Shown piece after piece: positions 50,569 to 64,000 of a stretch of DNA of 64,000 nt. The notes below the pieces were generated by a model. That model was not told the origin of the DNA, ran no database searches, and saw only the letters and a program-made list of their open reading frames with translations. The DNA is from Callaeas wilsoni (taxonomy: Eukaryota; Chordata; Aves; Passeriformes; Callaeidae). The stretch spans positions 62,001 to 126,000 of the forward strand of contig VWPU01004998.1 in assembly GCA_013398955.1 (NCBI GenBank), given 5' to 3'. The position numbers and the translations under genes are program-made. Positions within the stretch are counted from its first letter, which is position 1; the number at the start of each line of letters is the position of its first letter.

Positions 50569-52799
50569 GAAGGTAGCACTAGGATGAAAATTCTGATGGC
50601 GGATCTGCTATCATGACTCTAAGAGCTACATTATTTATTGAAAGACTGTTACAGCAGTGGTGAGGAGAAGCGTGACTAAAATTGGAAAAGTCAAAATGTA
50701 GTCAAAATTTATTGTGATCCTAAGATTAATATGGATACAGTACAGTGTTTCTGTGGAAGTCGGACAAGTGATATCGAGGATTACTACGAATCAACCACAA
50801 GTGATTCATTGAACATAGTGAACTTTGTTACATTTTGTACAAGTTTGCTACTTAAAAAGGTCTAAGCTGGAATTCCTGGAAATGATAATTCACTCTTTAT
50901 GCACGACTCGATTTTCTTTTCTAACTTCTTTGGATGAGGTGGCATAGGCTTCTATATCATCGTGTTCTTGCCAGCAACATCTAGTAATTCATTCTGCCAG
51001 CAAGAATGCCACCTGAGATATCTCTTCTTTTTTCTGGCTGGTGAGGTGACGTATATCACATAGAAATCTGGATACTGGAAGAGGGACTCTAGAGTGGAAA
51101 GTAAAACATTAGTTATTATGGATTGTACTAACTACTAACTACAAAAAGGAAGATTGCTCTTGAGTCCCAGTGTGTCAGATGTAGCTGCAATTATTTAGTA
51201 AATCTGAAAATCAGGCAAAAGGAATTTGAAATTGGAAAAAGTGTTATTTCAAGAAGAGCCACAGTCTCTAGTCACCACTAGGGCTTCATTTCAAAAGGTA
51301 ATTTGAATTATAGTAATTTCTTCCAGTTCAGCTCTTTGAAGTTATTATTGTTTGTCCAAGGACTCTGGCAAAGTTTATCTTCAATATTGCTAATTTCAGT
51401 GGACTTGAATGCAAAAATTTTAGTTCACTATCTTGTCAAAGGACTGGCTTCTTAATCTATGACATCTCACTACAGTGAGTCGATATAAACCACAGACCAT
51501 AGATATTAGGAAATTGATGATGATGTATAGATTTGAACTTGTCAGGTTAACATTTATGATGCCAGGTAGAAATTTAAAAGTCCTTTTAGAACTATTTTTA
51601 TGTAAATTAGGCAATTATTCTTTTTTTTTTAACACTATCAATTCTGGTAAATAATTGACACAAGTTCTTTACTGTAAAAATAGACCTCCACAAGAAGCAT
51701 TTAATTTCATTTACATTATTATTGTTAAGAACATAGATAGTAGGAGGTATACTGACATTCATAAGTGATCCAGCATCTGCGGGGAAAAGGGAAAACAATT
51801 AGAGATTTAAATCCATTTACTCATCCAAAAGAGCATTTAGTCTCAACATCGGAAAGAAATAAATATAACTGTTTGAAAAGTTAAAATAATTTCAATCTTT
51901 GTCTTTTTAACTTACGGATGCAACAGATAATGTTGTTCTCCTGTGTAAGTATCTTATGAAAATGTACAGAAAAATCTTTCAATGATGAGTGTAATAATCA
52001 GTTGACTGTTATCAAAAGAACGGTTAGTACCGAGTAACTTCAATCCTTTTTGTATTCTTGTCATGTGAGAAAGACCTATATTGAAGCATAAACAGAACAT
52101 GCCTTGGAGGAAAGTGTAGTCACTGCCTAATTGCATATCCAATTCATTTTATCATTCATTCGAATGTATCTTTCATTTTATTGAAAAAAAAAAAATACCC
52201 TACCTAACCCATCCTCTGGTGTGCATGCTCATTATTTTAAAATTAAGACCTTCTGTTGCTTAAGTGCTTGTACATAGAAGCACAAACACATCTAAATTTA
52301 CTCTCTTGTGTAGGCCAATTGAATTAACTTAGCTGCACATTTGAATAATATAAGAATGCACATAATGATCAGTAGAACCAGGAATCATACTTGTAATTTC
52401 TTTCAGAAATCAGATGTAACTATTCACTTGAGAAAGCAATTTAAAATTTTCTCGATAAACATGGAGAATCAAACAAATGGAAGGATCCAGAAAAGTTGAA
52501 GAATGCTAATGTTTTTGCTTTGAAATAGTGTGGTTTGTATATCAAGACCAAGAAGTCAATTTCTATATGTATGATTTAAATTACGTGATAAAGAAATAGA
52601 GATGCTTCCCTCCAGCTGATTGAATGCTGTACAAGTCATTAATTAAAAATATATATAAAATAATGTATTCTAAATACTTTATTCTTAAATGTGTTCTTCT
52701 GTTAAATCAGTTCCTTCAGAATAGATTTATATCTGAATATTCATGGCACACATAGAACAATTTAATTAAAAATGATCACTTTTTTCTTTCTCTTTCCAG
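50569..52799. other. Intron sequence immediately upstream of the 35-nt exon
   Basis: AT-rich sequence ending in the strong pyrimidine tract that defines the exon at 52800. No repeat was recognised. Confidence 0.6.
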
Positions 52800-52834
52800 T
52801 TCAACAGAAGAGCAGTTTCACTGGCAAACACAAG
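52800..52834 (+). CDS. CTNND2: CTNND2 (delta-catenin) 35-nt internal coding exon
   Basis: This is a very short internal exon of delta-catenin. Delta-catenin is an armadillo-family protein that binds the juxtamembrane region of cadherins and acts at neuronal adherens junctions and dendritic spines. The 5' edge is set by a long pyrimidine tract ending in ctttctctttccag (AG at 52798-52799). The 3' edge is the donor CAAG|gtaatg (GT at 52835). The first base completes a codon begun in the previous exon (phase 2), then the frame reads TEEQFHWQTQ, and the final G starts a codon completed by the next exon. The matching mammalian segment, from memory, is AEEQFQWQSQ, so three of ten residues differ conservatively. 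The exon is 35 nt, not a multiple of 3, so skipping it would shift the frame. The related protein PKP4 differs strongly here, which excludes it. The preceding coding exon (region LASVKEQELQ...) was not found in the window. Confidence 0.95.
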
Positions 52835-53528
<694 letters not shown>

Positions 53529-54879
53529 TGATATTGGCAGAAGGGACTGTAGCTGTGAGCAGACAAATTGCAAGTTATTTTTTGAGGTTGTAACAGAGAG
53601 AATCTCACTGCTAGTTTTTTGGGGGAAAAACAAGCACATGAAATATATTTTAAGGAAAATATTTTCTAATTGCAGTGTTGCTGTACTATACTATAAGGTC
53701 ATGTTACAAAACTTCAGCATTACCACCATAAAAACAACATTCAAACAGCAGTTTTTCACTATCCAAAGGTAATAAAATGAAACATACTGGGTAGCTGTGA
53801 GGAAGTCTGATGTCTGATTGTAACCACTTTGCCAGGTAGCTGGTATCTCCTTACAGCTAAAATTTTCTTCTCGATACACAGACAGAAATGGGTGAACTTT
53901 TTAAAGATGATGCACAGAATGGCAGCTGTGGCAAGAAAGGTGAAGTCTTTTCTCCAAGGCTGGCTCACTGGTCACTTACCAGCCATTCTGTTTGCAGAAT
54001 TGTGCAGTGAGTGGATAGATTCTTGGCTAGAACCAGCCACTGGGGAAGTGAATCAAGGCTAAACAACAGCAAAAGTGAACAAGGGACATGCCACTCAGTG
54101 TGTTTGTAGAGTAGATGTCTACCAACAGTTGTGCTCATGAGTCACACTGAGACTGTTTTCCAGCATATTAACTGGTCTGTTATCAGATGCAGCACTAGAT
54201 GATGAAAAAACAGGTTAGTTCCCTAGTTTCCTTTCCTTTTCCTCAGGCTCCTGTCTCATATTCTGTCCCCATCTGGCACAATATATACCCACTTTCACTT
54301 CCCTGCCACTGCAGCTCCTGACACTGGCTTGTTGGTTTTTTTTTTAATACTCCTCTACATCTCCTTCCCTCTTGCTCAGTTGATCCCTGCTACCCAGTAC
54401 CTTCTGAGTGAGTCACATCTTTGAAGGTGGCTGCCCAAATTCAGCTTTCTCGAAATCAAAGGGGATAATCTCCCCTTCATCTGGAAGGGCTGATGAACTG
54501 TGACAGCCACCTTCTGCAAAGCATCTCTAGCAATGACAAGTCATCACTTGCCATGTGGTCATCAGGTGACAAGAGGAAGACATTGCACATTGGATGCAGA
54601 ATTTTAATTTGTCAGAACACTACTCATTATTTTAAAACAAAGTTTGCTTTCAAATTCAAGCTGACAATCCTGGGACAATAGATAATTTTTCATTTTTCAT
54701 GTGCACAAGATTTCTGAGCCAACAGTGTCGCTAACCCTTTTGTTATGGTTTTGCTTAATCTGAACATACCCTTGTATGACTGACATCTGTTAAAATGTTG
54801 CTTGATCTGAAAAAATTGGGAAAATATGATGAAACAATGTAAGCCCTGGTTTTTTTCTTCATTTGGAGGTGAGGAGAAA

Positions 54880-55460
54880 CAAAACAGACTAGCATGATAA
54901 GGATTGCCTTCAAATGTAATTCTATGATGGAAAAATGAAACTGGGTAGATGGCAATAGAGGAGACTGGGAGCAGAGTGGGTCCAACTTGTGTGGAAAACT
55001 GCCAGAAACTGGCTTAAGAGATGGAAACTAAGAAAAAAATTGTAGGGAAAGATGAAGACAGTACATGGAATGAAGTCTGGATATGTGAAGAAAACTAATA
55101 CTAAAGAAATTTCTGGGGAGTATCACAAGAAGCTAAAACACAAAAGCAATGCAGGTAGATAGAAGAATAAAGAACACAGGTAATGGAAAACAGTGACCGA
55201 GAAGAGGAGCAATAGAGACGGATTTGTAGAGGACCATCAGGAGAGGAACCGAGGTTTTTTGAAGCAAGAAGTCCGTACAGAATGTTGAAAGCTGAGTTTG
55301 CTTGGCTGGATGATTTGTTCGTGGGAGCAAGAGTTAGGTGCAAAGATAGGGAACAACGGGGTGATGAGAAAGACAGCCAAGAAAAGGAAAAGTGGTATCA
55401 TTATGGACAGGACAGTAGCTGTCCCTAAGAAACAGGTTTGGAGAGAACAGGCAGGTGCAT
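54880..55460 (+). other. Purine-rich strand tract
   Basis: For nearly 600 bp the plus strand is dominated by A and G (for example gagaagaggagcaatagaga and aagaaaaggaaaagtggtat), while C and T are sparse. No repeat unit or inverted partner was found. The pyrimidine-rich stretch at about 54215-54400 is not an obvious reverse complement of it. Confidence 0.6.
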
Positions 55461-57347
55461 GTGCTCACAAGGGAGCAGACTTCCCCACAGGGCTGCAAGC
55501 TTGATCTTCTGCATTGTCAGGAAATATTTGTGAAGCCTTTTGTCACAGTGCCCTTATTCCTCTGCTCTGGGCTCAGCTTGTAATAAAACTAGATTGCTAT
55601 TTGCCATTTATGGTTTTCATTAAGAATCAGATCTGTATGCCAAAGCTAACAGTTGCAGCTCTGCTAATCACTCATAAATACAATTAGGATATCATATAAT
55701 GGAGGTTTTTTCTGGTTTGGGCGTCTTTTCTCAATTTGGAGTAAAATGTTACAAACGCATCAGACAGGTAAAATGTTACTGTGTTTTCAGAGTCAAAAGT
55801 ACAAAAGATTCTATGTACAATATAATTTGAATTTCTTATGACTGCATTATAAAACAATTATTATCATGCCCTATTTTGTACATTTTCTGTCCATGGCTCA
55901 TTTGCTCCAAGGCTGAGGCTCAAATTGCACAGCACACTAGAGGGGAGAGTGTTTCTGCCTTCTGTAAGCAATGAATAGAACGCACATACAAATGAAAAAG
56001 TCTCATATTTACTTAAAATTTTATTGTGTCCCTCCTTTGTGTCTTCAAGTTTTCATATTATAGTTGTGAAATCATTCGAAGTATTTTCTACTGATACTTA
56101 GTTTTAGGTGTTCCCAGTTAGGTGTGCTGAGAAGTAACAGTTGTAACACAACACTTTCAGAGCACAGTCTGAAATATTTGAAGCATGATACAAAAGGAAG
56201 TTTAAAGCCCACTCTGAAATGTCTCAAACACAGCATTTGGATTTCCTAGACACTTTTGTTCTGAATCCTTTCAATCTTGAAATAGAAAATGAGATCTATA
56301 AAAATGTCTCACTTCACAGGTATTCCAAAAATCACTATTTGTGATGTATCTGAAGTAAACATTGAGTGCTGTGGAATTATATCCACCAGGGTGCTTTTTT
56401 TTTTCCTTTGGATTGAAGATTTTTCAATGGAGACCTGATGTGATGCAGTAAAAAACACTGAACCATTTTGCATTGTATGCACTGGCGATAAGGCAAGGAA
56501 GGAGGGGAAGAGCGATGACTCAGAAAAGGAAACTTAGTCTGGCATTTCCTAACTTTTGAGCTCCTAATGTGACAGTTTTAGTTATGTTTACTTCTCTGCA
56601 GTTTGACTGCAAAGCTGTATTTTAAGTAACAAGACTGACTCTGAGGAGAGCATTTCCCGCCTGCCATGCATTTGAAGCAGATTTTTTAATATCATACAAA
56701 AGCTTGCCCAATGATGTGACCACAGCTTCCTTTTCTGAACTGTGTGCATCTAGTCTAATGACTTAAGCAGTAGCCCTGCCTTTGTAGAGGATTAGTGTGT
56801 CTACTCAGAATCTTTACAATTCAGTTTCACGCACTCTGATTTTCTCACACTTAGTTTTAAAAAGTCATCACGTAGTGGTCAGCTGTTATAATACTCTAAA
56901 TCACAAACATCACTTCACATGTGCTATTTCTTTAGTAGCAAATAAAAGCCATGAAGAAAAGGCTAATGGGACAAGTCACATGAAAGGGGCTTACACAGGA
57001 GGGGTTCTGTTTTGCTAATAGACATGCTCGCTAATTATCTTTACTGAGTGTGAATCAGCAAATATAAAAAAAACCTTAAGTATATGAAACTCTTATTCAT
57101 TTGGTGAAATGAAAGCAGAGTGATCACTGGTTTTAAAGCAATTATTATCAGACAGGCAGACTCATAACTGCTGGAAGCTGTCATACAAGCTTCCTGTGGT
57201 GGAGCTGACCCTGGGACAAGGTTATATGCAACCAAGGGGAACCTCTACACTGTTGCCCACCTCTTTCTTGTGTCCCAACTCAACGTAAGTTGTCTTCCCC
57301 AAACCATGTGCTTCCAGTTACAACTGACAGACAAAAAGTCAAGAAAC

Positions 57348-57635
57348 TTACAGAATTACACAAGAAACTGCATCTGACTGGAGACCTGAGCCTGCATCTC
57401 CACGGTCCAGTTCCCAGTACTGCAGTGATTTCTCTTTATCTCTATGCACCTCTAGATCTGTCAAGACTCTGTCACTCCAGTTTACATCAAACACGTCATA
57501 GTTTTGTGGCCTCAGAGGGGCGTTCAGCCTGTCCCGAGTGTTCCTGGGGATCCTCAGCAGAACAGCAGGGGTCCACACATCCCTCCAGTCCCCGCGGGAG
57601 GGCACGTACAGGCTGCTGCTAGTGCCAGTCGCCAC
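57348..57635 (-). other. Unrecognised minus-strand open frame in a GC-richer patch
   Basis: A 95-codon open frame on the minus strand starts at a non-standard GTG, just after an in-frame TAG, so no proper start is visible. It reads like real protein (SLYVPSRGDWRDVWTPAVLL, later PQNYDVFDVNWSDRVLTDLE) and ends SCVIL before TAA. The TAA overlaps a splice-donor-like ATTCT|gtaagt, so the segment could be an exon end rather than a protein end. The patch has several CpGs and is more GC-rich than its surroundings. It does not match CR1. It may be a relic of a retrocopy or an unlisted element; I cannot assign a function. Confidence 0.2.
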
Positions 57636-58786
57636 TAGCTACAGTGTCAGGGTCACCCTAAGGGCACTCAATCCATCCTCCTCCCTGCTCCACATTGCTG
57701 TAATACCCAGCTTGCCTGGCTGCTCCTCTCAGAAAATATTTCTTCCTTCCGCCATTACCTTTTTCTAATGGGAACTCAAAAATACTGCTGTTGCACAAAT
57801 GAAGATAAGTAACTGTCACCTTAAACAGGGTCAGGGGAAAGACCAGACATGTGAGAGCCAATGTAATCACATATAAGACACTGGAGACGAGTCATGGAAG
57901 AGAGATGGGAATGCACAGTAAGTGCAGGACCTGAAATCACTGGATGAGGAAACATGCAGGGGAACGAAATTTAGTTCAGGACAGAGATAACATTAGAGAT
58001 GTTTCAGGAGACAGCAGTACTGAACAGTGAATGTAGCTCAGAAAAGATGTTTTCATGGCAGAATGGTTTAATTTAATGAGGAAAGGCATGTGAAAATAAA
58101 TTTTGTGAGGGCTCAGTATGCACTGTGGAGACCAAAAATTATTATTTCTGATTAGAAATCTTGGAAAAATGTGGGAGAAAAGAAGCAAGACATTATTTCC
58201 TCCCATTCCCATCACTGCACCACTGTCTCAAAATCACACAACTACTTCAGATCTATTCCTTTTACTACCTTTTCAATACACCTCCTTTTTTGTTTTTGTT
58301 TTGGTTTTCTTTTTCTTTTTTTCACTCACATTATATGTAAGAATAGTTGAAAAGGTGGAAAGCTGCATGAAAGGAAGGAGAGTAAAGAGAGATGTACATC
58401 TGTCTGAAGGAAGAAGATTGGTTGCTGAGGACATTTGTCATTAAGGTTTGATAAGGTTGCAGTCTGGCCTGCAGATAAGTGGGAAAGGTCCTGATGAACT
58501 GCCTGAGAGCCAACATGTCCATCCTCTGTGACAGAGAAACTGGAGTCCTCTAAGCAGTTGTTAAGACCAAACTACCTTTTCCTGATGATGTTTGTAAATT
58601 TGCAGTTTACAGATGGGTAGTGTAAGGTAAAGGTGGAACAAGAGGAAAAGTTGGTTCTGTATTTCTTTCTCTTCTGTTAGTTTCTCTCTCCCCCTATGCC
58701 TGTGGATCATTAGCATGCCACATTAGAGGACTGACATGACACTGTCATCAAAACAATTTCTGAGATAATTAGCTGAAGCTCCCTGA

Positions 58787-58849
58787 ATCCTTACAGAATA
58801 TGCTGCATCCTTACAGGCTATAATGACCCCTTACAGGCTACAGCGGTGG
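58787..58849 (+). repeat. Three imperfect 20-22 bp tandem copies
   Basis: Three units start with (at)ccttacag: atccttacagaatatgctgc, atccttacaggctataatga plus cc, and ccttacaggctacagcggtg. The second and third share ccttacaggcta. A small local duplication. Confidence 0.65.
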
Positions 58850-60120
58850 AGACAGGTAGTGGTTTTTCCTCCTCTCATGGCATTAGCAAAAGGAGAGTTA
58901 GAAGACTTCTAAGATTACTGAGCAAATCCATTGGCACTTTCTTCCTGACTTAAACCACAGGCACAAACGTCTGCTAATCCAGAAGTCTCTAATTTTAATT
59001 TAAGGTATCTATTCTTAAATCTTCCATGCTTTTTCCTTTGCTTCAGCCTCCACAAAAGGACCATAAGACCAGTCTTAAAAGGATTATGGGGCAGATTTAT
59101 GGAGCTTTCAATGTTTATGTTTCTAACTGAAACAGAATCATTTCATTTTTTTTCACTTGCTTCATCACTTCATGTGGCAACCTTCCTTCTTTGCTCTCTA
59201 AATCGACAGCACAGACTGTAGGAGCAGAGCTCTTGTTGACATGGATCAGAAAACTTCCTGGATAGTTCTCCCAGTTGTCTTGATATTTTTTAAATGCTAA
59301 ATTTTAAATTTCATTTTTAAAAATTTTTTTTAAAACAAGTGGTTTCTATTAGGATTGCAGTTTTTCCTACACAACATTGCCAGTACTCCAGATGAATTTT
59401 TTCCTCCACATTTTCTGGATATATATTTTTATGTATGTCTGTGACCCTGTTGTCCTGGTGCTCAGGATTAATTGCAGAATCCAGAGTACTGATAAGGGAA
59501 TAAATGCAGTGGGGATTTAATAATACCATCCTCTTGGCTAAGGCCATTTCATAATGCACTTCACAGAGGATACATATTGACAGAAGTGTGGGCAATTAAG
59601 GATGTCCAAGTTCTTCTGGGGAAGAAACAGCATGGCTTACCACTCTTGTCTCAATCCCACAATATATTAACTCTTTTAGTCATTCAAAACTATTTGCCCC
59701 AAATGTAGCACAAATAGGTAGAAGTACCATTTAGATGCTGGGTTTTTTCCCTCTGAAGAATGAATTATGTTACAAGAACATTTTTACCACATGGAATTAT
59801 ATACAGATGTTGCATTAGACAGATGTGGATTTCACTTAAAACCCCTGTCTAATTATGAGGCTAAAAAGGTAGGCTAAATTCTTGCATTATTCACTTAATT
59901 CAGTTTTGTTTCAGCAATTTTTTCTAATAAGAGTGATCCTCTTTACTCAGTGGGAAAGCAGATGTCCCAGTTTGGAAAAAGCACTCCTTGTTTGACCTGT
60001 ATGATTTTCAGCCTTTATCAGCTGCTTTTGTCATAGATACTGAAAATGGATTGAAACAAAAAGGCACTATTTACACAATGAATGTGTAAAATGATGTGTG
60101 TTTCTGTGTTTTCCATCCCA

Positions 60121-60410
60121 TAGCTCTTGCTTTGTGAAATTGCCACCTGTCAGATGGCTGACATGCTCAATGAGATGAAATTTGGCATCAGTGGACCTCA
60201 CAGTTTTTTGATAGATGAAGTTATTTCCATTTCACTATCTGCTCTGAGAGCCAGAGCAATCCAGCTGAGTCATTATTTGTGCATGCACAGGAGGTGTTCT
60301 TGTGGGATCTCCTGGTAAACAAACACCCTAATAAAATCATGTGCTCTTTGAGTACATTTCCAAGCTGAAAAGCCCTTAGGAAGTGTGCATGCCTCTCCTC
60401 CATTTCAGGA
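60121..60410. promoter_or_regulatory. Possible intronic regulatory element with E-boxes and an AP-1-like site
   Basis: The stretch has less biased composition than its surroundings and holds E-box hexamers CACCTG (60144-60149), CAGATG (60151-60156) and CAGCTG (60262-60267), the last overlapping an AP-1-like TGAGTCA (60266-60272). Large CTNND2 introns are plausible hosts for neural enhancers. Such hexamers are frequent by chance, so this is only a candidate; conservation is unknown. Confidence 0.15.
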
Positions 60411-61939
60411 TCTGAGTCTTTAGAGTAGGAGTGGCATAAGTGCCTTACACAGGGTACACTATCTTTTTGTCTGCTGCATTAATGCAAACCTGGCAATGTC
60501 TGACTCAAGAGTTCATAGCTCCAGATAAATCTCTCGGAGTATGAAGTCTGAGGAAATTTTGATTTATTGCGGAAACTTCTGTCAGTATTGTAATATATTT
60601 AGGGTAAATATTTACGGTTGGACATTTTGGATGCCTCTCTTTACTCCATTCATCTCTTCTAAAACAAGCGTTTGGCCAATCTTCACTTCAAAACTTTGAG
60701 GTTTCAAAGTCATCTTTGCCCAGTTTGTAATGGAGTAAATCTCTGAAAGGGGGACAGCACTTTTCAAAGGGTAGTTTCACAGTTATTCATTGTATGTTCT
60801 CACAGAAAAAGCTGTAAAGGAATCATCTCAGCTGTGAGTCAAATTAAGTCTTTTGAAGTGGGTGTTAAATATGTAGATTTCTTAGAAATGAGGATAATGT
60901 TGTTTCCTTTACCCATCTCCCCTTTCTGGCCCTAGTCACCCTAAGTGTGAACATGAAATAAGTATTAAGTCATTTAACGTTGTAATAGCCACTGGCTGAT
61001 CACAAACAATAAGACCTGCTTTCCAGGGACAATCCTCATGAGGAGATGAATGTTTTTACAAAATAGCTGACCATGAAAAGTTTCATTAGATTCATTGCTA
61101 CACCCCACTAAGACATTAGGATTTGATGAAATGAAGCCAGCTCTCGTGCTGCTGAGAGCCAGCTCTTACATCTCAGCATCAGTGTTTACAGCCAGTGCTG
61201 CCTCAGGAAATGCTCCATCAGCACTAAGCATCCTAAGCTTGGACTTTATTGTTTTCATCCTCTGTCACAGGCAGAGCTCAAAGGCATTGAGAGTAGCACC
61301 AGGAGAAGAGATGTAGCTCGAACACTGTCATTCAGTACTCCATTACCTCTGCCCTTCTGGGTATCAGGATGGTGTAACAGGCACATCTTTGTTGCTGACA
61401 TATCACGTCCTGGTAAATTCATGTCAGTGTTCTTACTTTAAGAGCATAAGTGAAGTTTTCCTTTTTGGCCTCTTCTCATATGCAGGCAGGAGGAGACCAA
61501 ACTTTGGAGCAGAGTCACAGTACAGGCTTTCACCACCAGGATTCCTGACAGATTTTGGTATCTACTTCAAGAGGGACTCAGGTCCAGCTAATCTTGTTAC
61601 TCTTTGGTTTGCTCCCTGTCTTCAAGTTCACATGTGGTTGTTGCAAGAAGGAAGCCAGTTTGTGCTTTCCCTGGTTTCCTCAGGAGTGGCACAGAAGTTG
61701 CTGTGGGCACCCACCTGTGCAGGGCTTCAATCATCTCAATTCTTCTGCAGCCCTTCTGTAGATTGGTAGGTGCCTGGGTGAGTTCATAGGCTTCTAGGGG
61801 GAAAGCACGAGAAGCCACTGGCAGAAGTGCTGCTCAAAACTGATGGCCCAGGACATGCCCTTACTGTTGGACCTGAACTTCTGCAGCCTGCCTCTTGCAA
61901 TTTCCTCTCCTCAGGAAGGAATCTCCAGCTGGAGACACT

Positions 61940-62110
61940 CACACCTTCTTAATAGCCAGCTTTCTCCCTTCCTGTGCTCTCTTGCCTTTTCTTAGTGTCC
62001 CATCTTTCCCTAAACCACCCATTTCTGTCTTATCACATCCTTGTCTTTTGCTTCCTTTCTTGTTTCAATTTCCATCTTTTCTTTTATCTTCTTTACCTTT
62101 TATGTTTTCA
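61940..62110 (+). repeat. Pyrimidine-rich (C/T) low-complexity tract
   Basis: About 170 bp are mostly C and T (for example cttgtcttttgcttcctttc). Three overlapping plus-strand open frames rich in Ser, Phe and Leu arise from this bias and are not genes. Confidence 0.7.
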
Positions 62111-64000
62111 TATGGCATGCAGTAAAGCCTCATTGCTTGTCTCCAAAACAGATGATCATTCATCCTCAGAGACAAAAACAAATCCATCAAAACCCCCCAA
62201 AACCCACACACATTTTCTGCTTGTAAGTGACCTTGCTATCCTGACTTTTAACATGCTTTCCCATTAACTAGAAGCAAACTCAGATTGAGCATTGTGTCAT
62301 GTTGGGAGTCCAGAGGTAACACTATGAGAACATTGCAACTAAGGAATTTCTAATTTCCCTCAATTTCTGCTCAGTAGTCTACAGGCTGAATTTTTGTTTC
62401 AAAGTGCTGTGACCTGTAACAGGGATTTTCTTGGAGTTTACTTGTATCTGCAAGATGAAACATGTTTTTATATATAAATTCCATACTGATATCACAATAT
62501 TACTTCATATCTCTGAGCTTGTCCTGTGATGAATCTGATTTTGGTATCGGGTGTCATTTAATGATGTGCAGTTGACATAAAATCCATGACTAAGGAAAAC
62601 AATCCCTCACAATCTAGCTTTAGTACTGTAGTACAAAATAGTCAAAAAAAAACCAAAAAAAAGGAGCAGTAACAGCAGGTAAAACATACATGGAGGGGGG
62701 AAAGGGAAAGATGAGAGTCAAGACCAGGACAGCAGGAACAATTAGTAGCAACATTGAAGATGGATAGGAGGTAATGATCAGCTTGTAATGCTTAGTCTGT
62801 GTCAAACACAAATCCTTTACAGGCAGCCAGGTGTTCCCTCATCCACTGCAGGAAGCAGCTACTGAAACTCGTTAGGAAATGACAGTGACTTATAGTAGCA
62901 TCTGTAAGAGCAGAACAAAGAAAGGCTTTTGGCATCCAAACCTACAGCGCAAAAGAACATCAGTAAATATTGTGCCTGTAGCACGGGCCAGGAAACAAAT
63001 GCACCCACATCCCCACGACAGACTGATAAACCACTCACCCTACTCCTGCCTCAGTGGCAATGCCAGTGCCTGCACACTCGGCACTGTCAGGAGTGCCAAG
63101 AGCCACATCATTCTGGGATCTGCTGATGCCAGCTTGTGAGCATAAGCACTGTGGAGATGCAGCCCTGGAAAAAGAGGTAGTTGGCTTGTTAGCCTGTGTA
63201 AAATGATGTATGTGGAAGAGAAAATTTTGGCAGGTATGGATTTGGGTTTGATTTCTGTTGTGCTACATTGCAGTTTACACAGCTCTCAATTAAGTAAGAA
63301 TTTTGTGACTTCTGCAGTAACGCAGATTAGGGAGCTGCCTCCATTTTTTCCATTCTGGCCTTATAAATGGAGAAATGCATTTTCTCAGGACAATGTGAGA
63401 GCAGTGATTGGTGCACATTTGTGTGGACACACAGAGAGAAAGCAGAAGGGTATACTTTCTGGTTTATGGCAGAGGAGGTTTTGGCAGATGAAAAAGATTG
63501 TAATAAAATTTTGACCTTTTTGACTTACTTTTTAATTGACTTCTGAGGCAGAGCTAAACACATTCTGAAATGGCTCACCTCAGAGACCAAATAGTCATTT
63601 TCTTTTGTGGACAGAAAAGATTCAGGATTTAAGCCTGTCAAAGGTCTGGAAAAAATGGAGTGCTACTTTGCACGAGAAGAGGAAACCTGTTTTGTGCTAG
63701 TAGTTAAGTTCATAGAACAACATAACGGCGTAATAGGTCTGCTGATGTCTTTTGTATTAGATCCATATATCTGTGAGGAGTTTTATAGGCTTTTATAATC
63801 AGAAGCTGTTGGGCACTTTTTATTTCGCTTTTTTTTTTTTCAGCAGGCTAATTTAGGTCTATCAGAAGAGATTTGTCTGTTAGGTTTTTTTTTTTTTCTG
63901 ATAATGCGTTCAGCTTCCATGTGCACCATGTTTGTGTGATGTCTATAAACATCTGATTTTATTTCCTAGTAATAAAAAGGGAACACATTAGTTTAGTACT

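Larger units (their letters stand above)
1..52799 (+). other. CTNND2: CTNND2 upstream intron (partial, more than 52.8 kb)
   Basis: All of this is inferred to be one very large CTNND2 intron, because the upstream coding exon (coiled-coil segment LASVKEQELQFERL in mammals) was not found here. CTNND2 is known for very long 5' introns. The sequence is AT-rich with scattered A/T homopolymers and five CR1 fragments, one LTR and one old repeat. The intron is phase 2 at its 3' end. An alternative 5' exon or a nested non-coding gene cannot be excluded from sequence alone. Confidence 0.8.

Noticed and set aside
60127..60318. 63-codon frame preceded by an acceptor-like ccatcccatag, as a coding exon
   Set aside because: There is no usable donor downstream and no similarity to CTNND2.
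61389..61769. 126-codon plus-strand frame
   Set aside because: Several overlapping frames on both strands are open here; none shows a motif, splice site or known match.

Overview
This is a piece of a bird genome. It is AT-rich and CpG-poor, it has vertebrate splice sites, and its dispersed repeats are CR1 LINE fragments (six copies) plus one solo LTR that looks like an avian ERVL-type element. There is no bacterial, plasmid or phage signature. No rRNA, tRNA or CRISPR array is visible.

The only gene I can support firmly is CTNND2 (delta-catenin, the neural plakophilin-related armadillo protein) on the plus strand. Two of its coding exons lie close together: a 35-nt exon at 52800-52834 and a 117-nt exon at 53323-53439. 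They are separated by a 488-nt intron and join in frame to encode [20 protein letters not shown]...DPQDYSASE, part of the N-terminal region before the armadillo repeats. Everything else appears to be intron: more than 52.8 kb upstream (5' end outside the window) and more than 10.5 kb downstream (3' end outside the window).

Layout: an antisense solo LTR at 682-967; CR1 fragments at 2916-3925 (-), 9149-9500 (-), 10846-11195 (+, internally deleted), 34585-35375 (-), 45170-45500 (+) and 50380-50568 (-); an older amniote-type interspersed repeat near 45735-45855; GC-rich blocks of unknown origin at 13999-14735, 38424-38605 and 47990-49080; the two exons; then an intron with alternating purine-rich and pyrimidine-rich strand tracts.

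Most open frames longer than 60 codons are chance frames or decayed CR1 ORF2. A few non-repeat stretches deserve a check: a 42-nt CpG-dense candidate cryptic exon at 38424-38465, a minus-strand gene-like block with splice-like signals at 48165-48646, and a minus-strand open frame at 57348-57635 that I do not recognise. I found no convincing new biological system. The species, the exon numbering and the conservation of any non-coding element cannot be fixed from the sequence alone.
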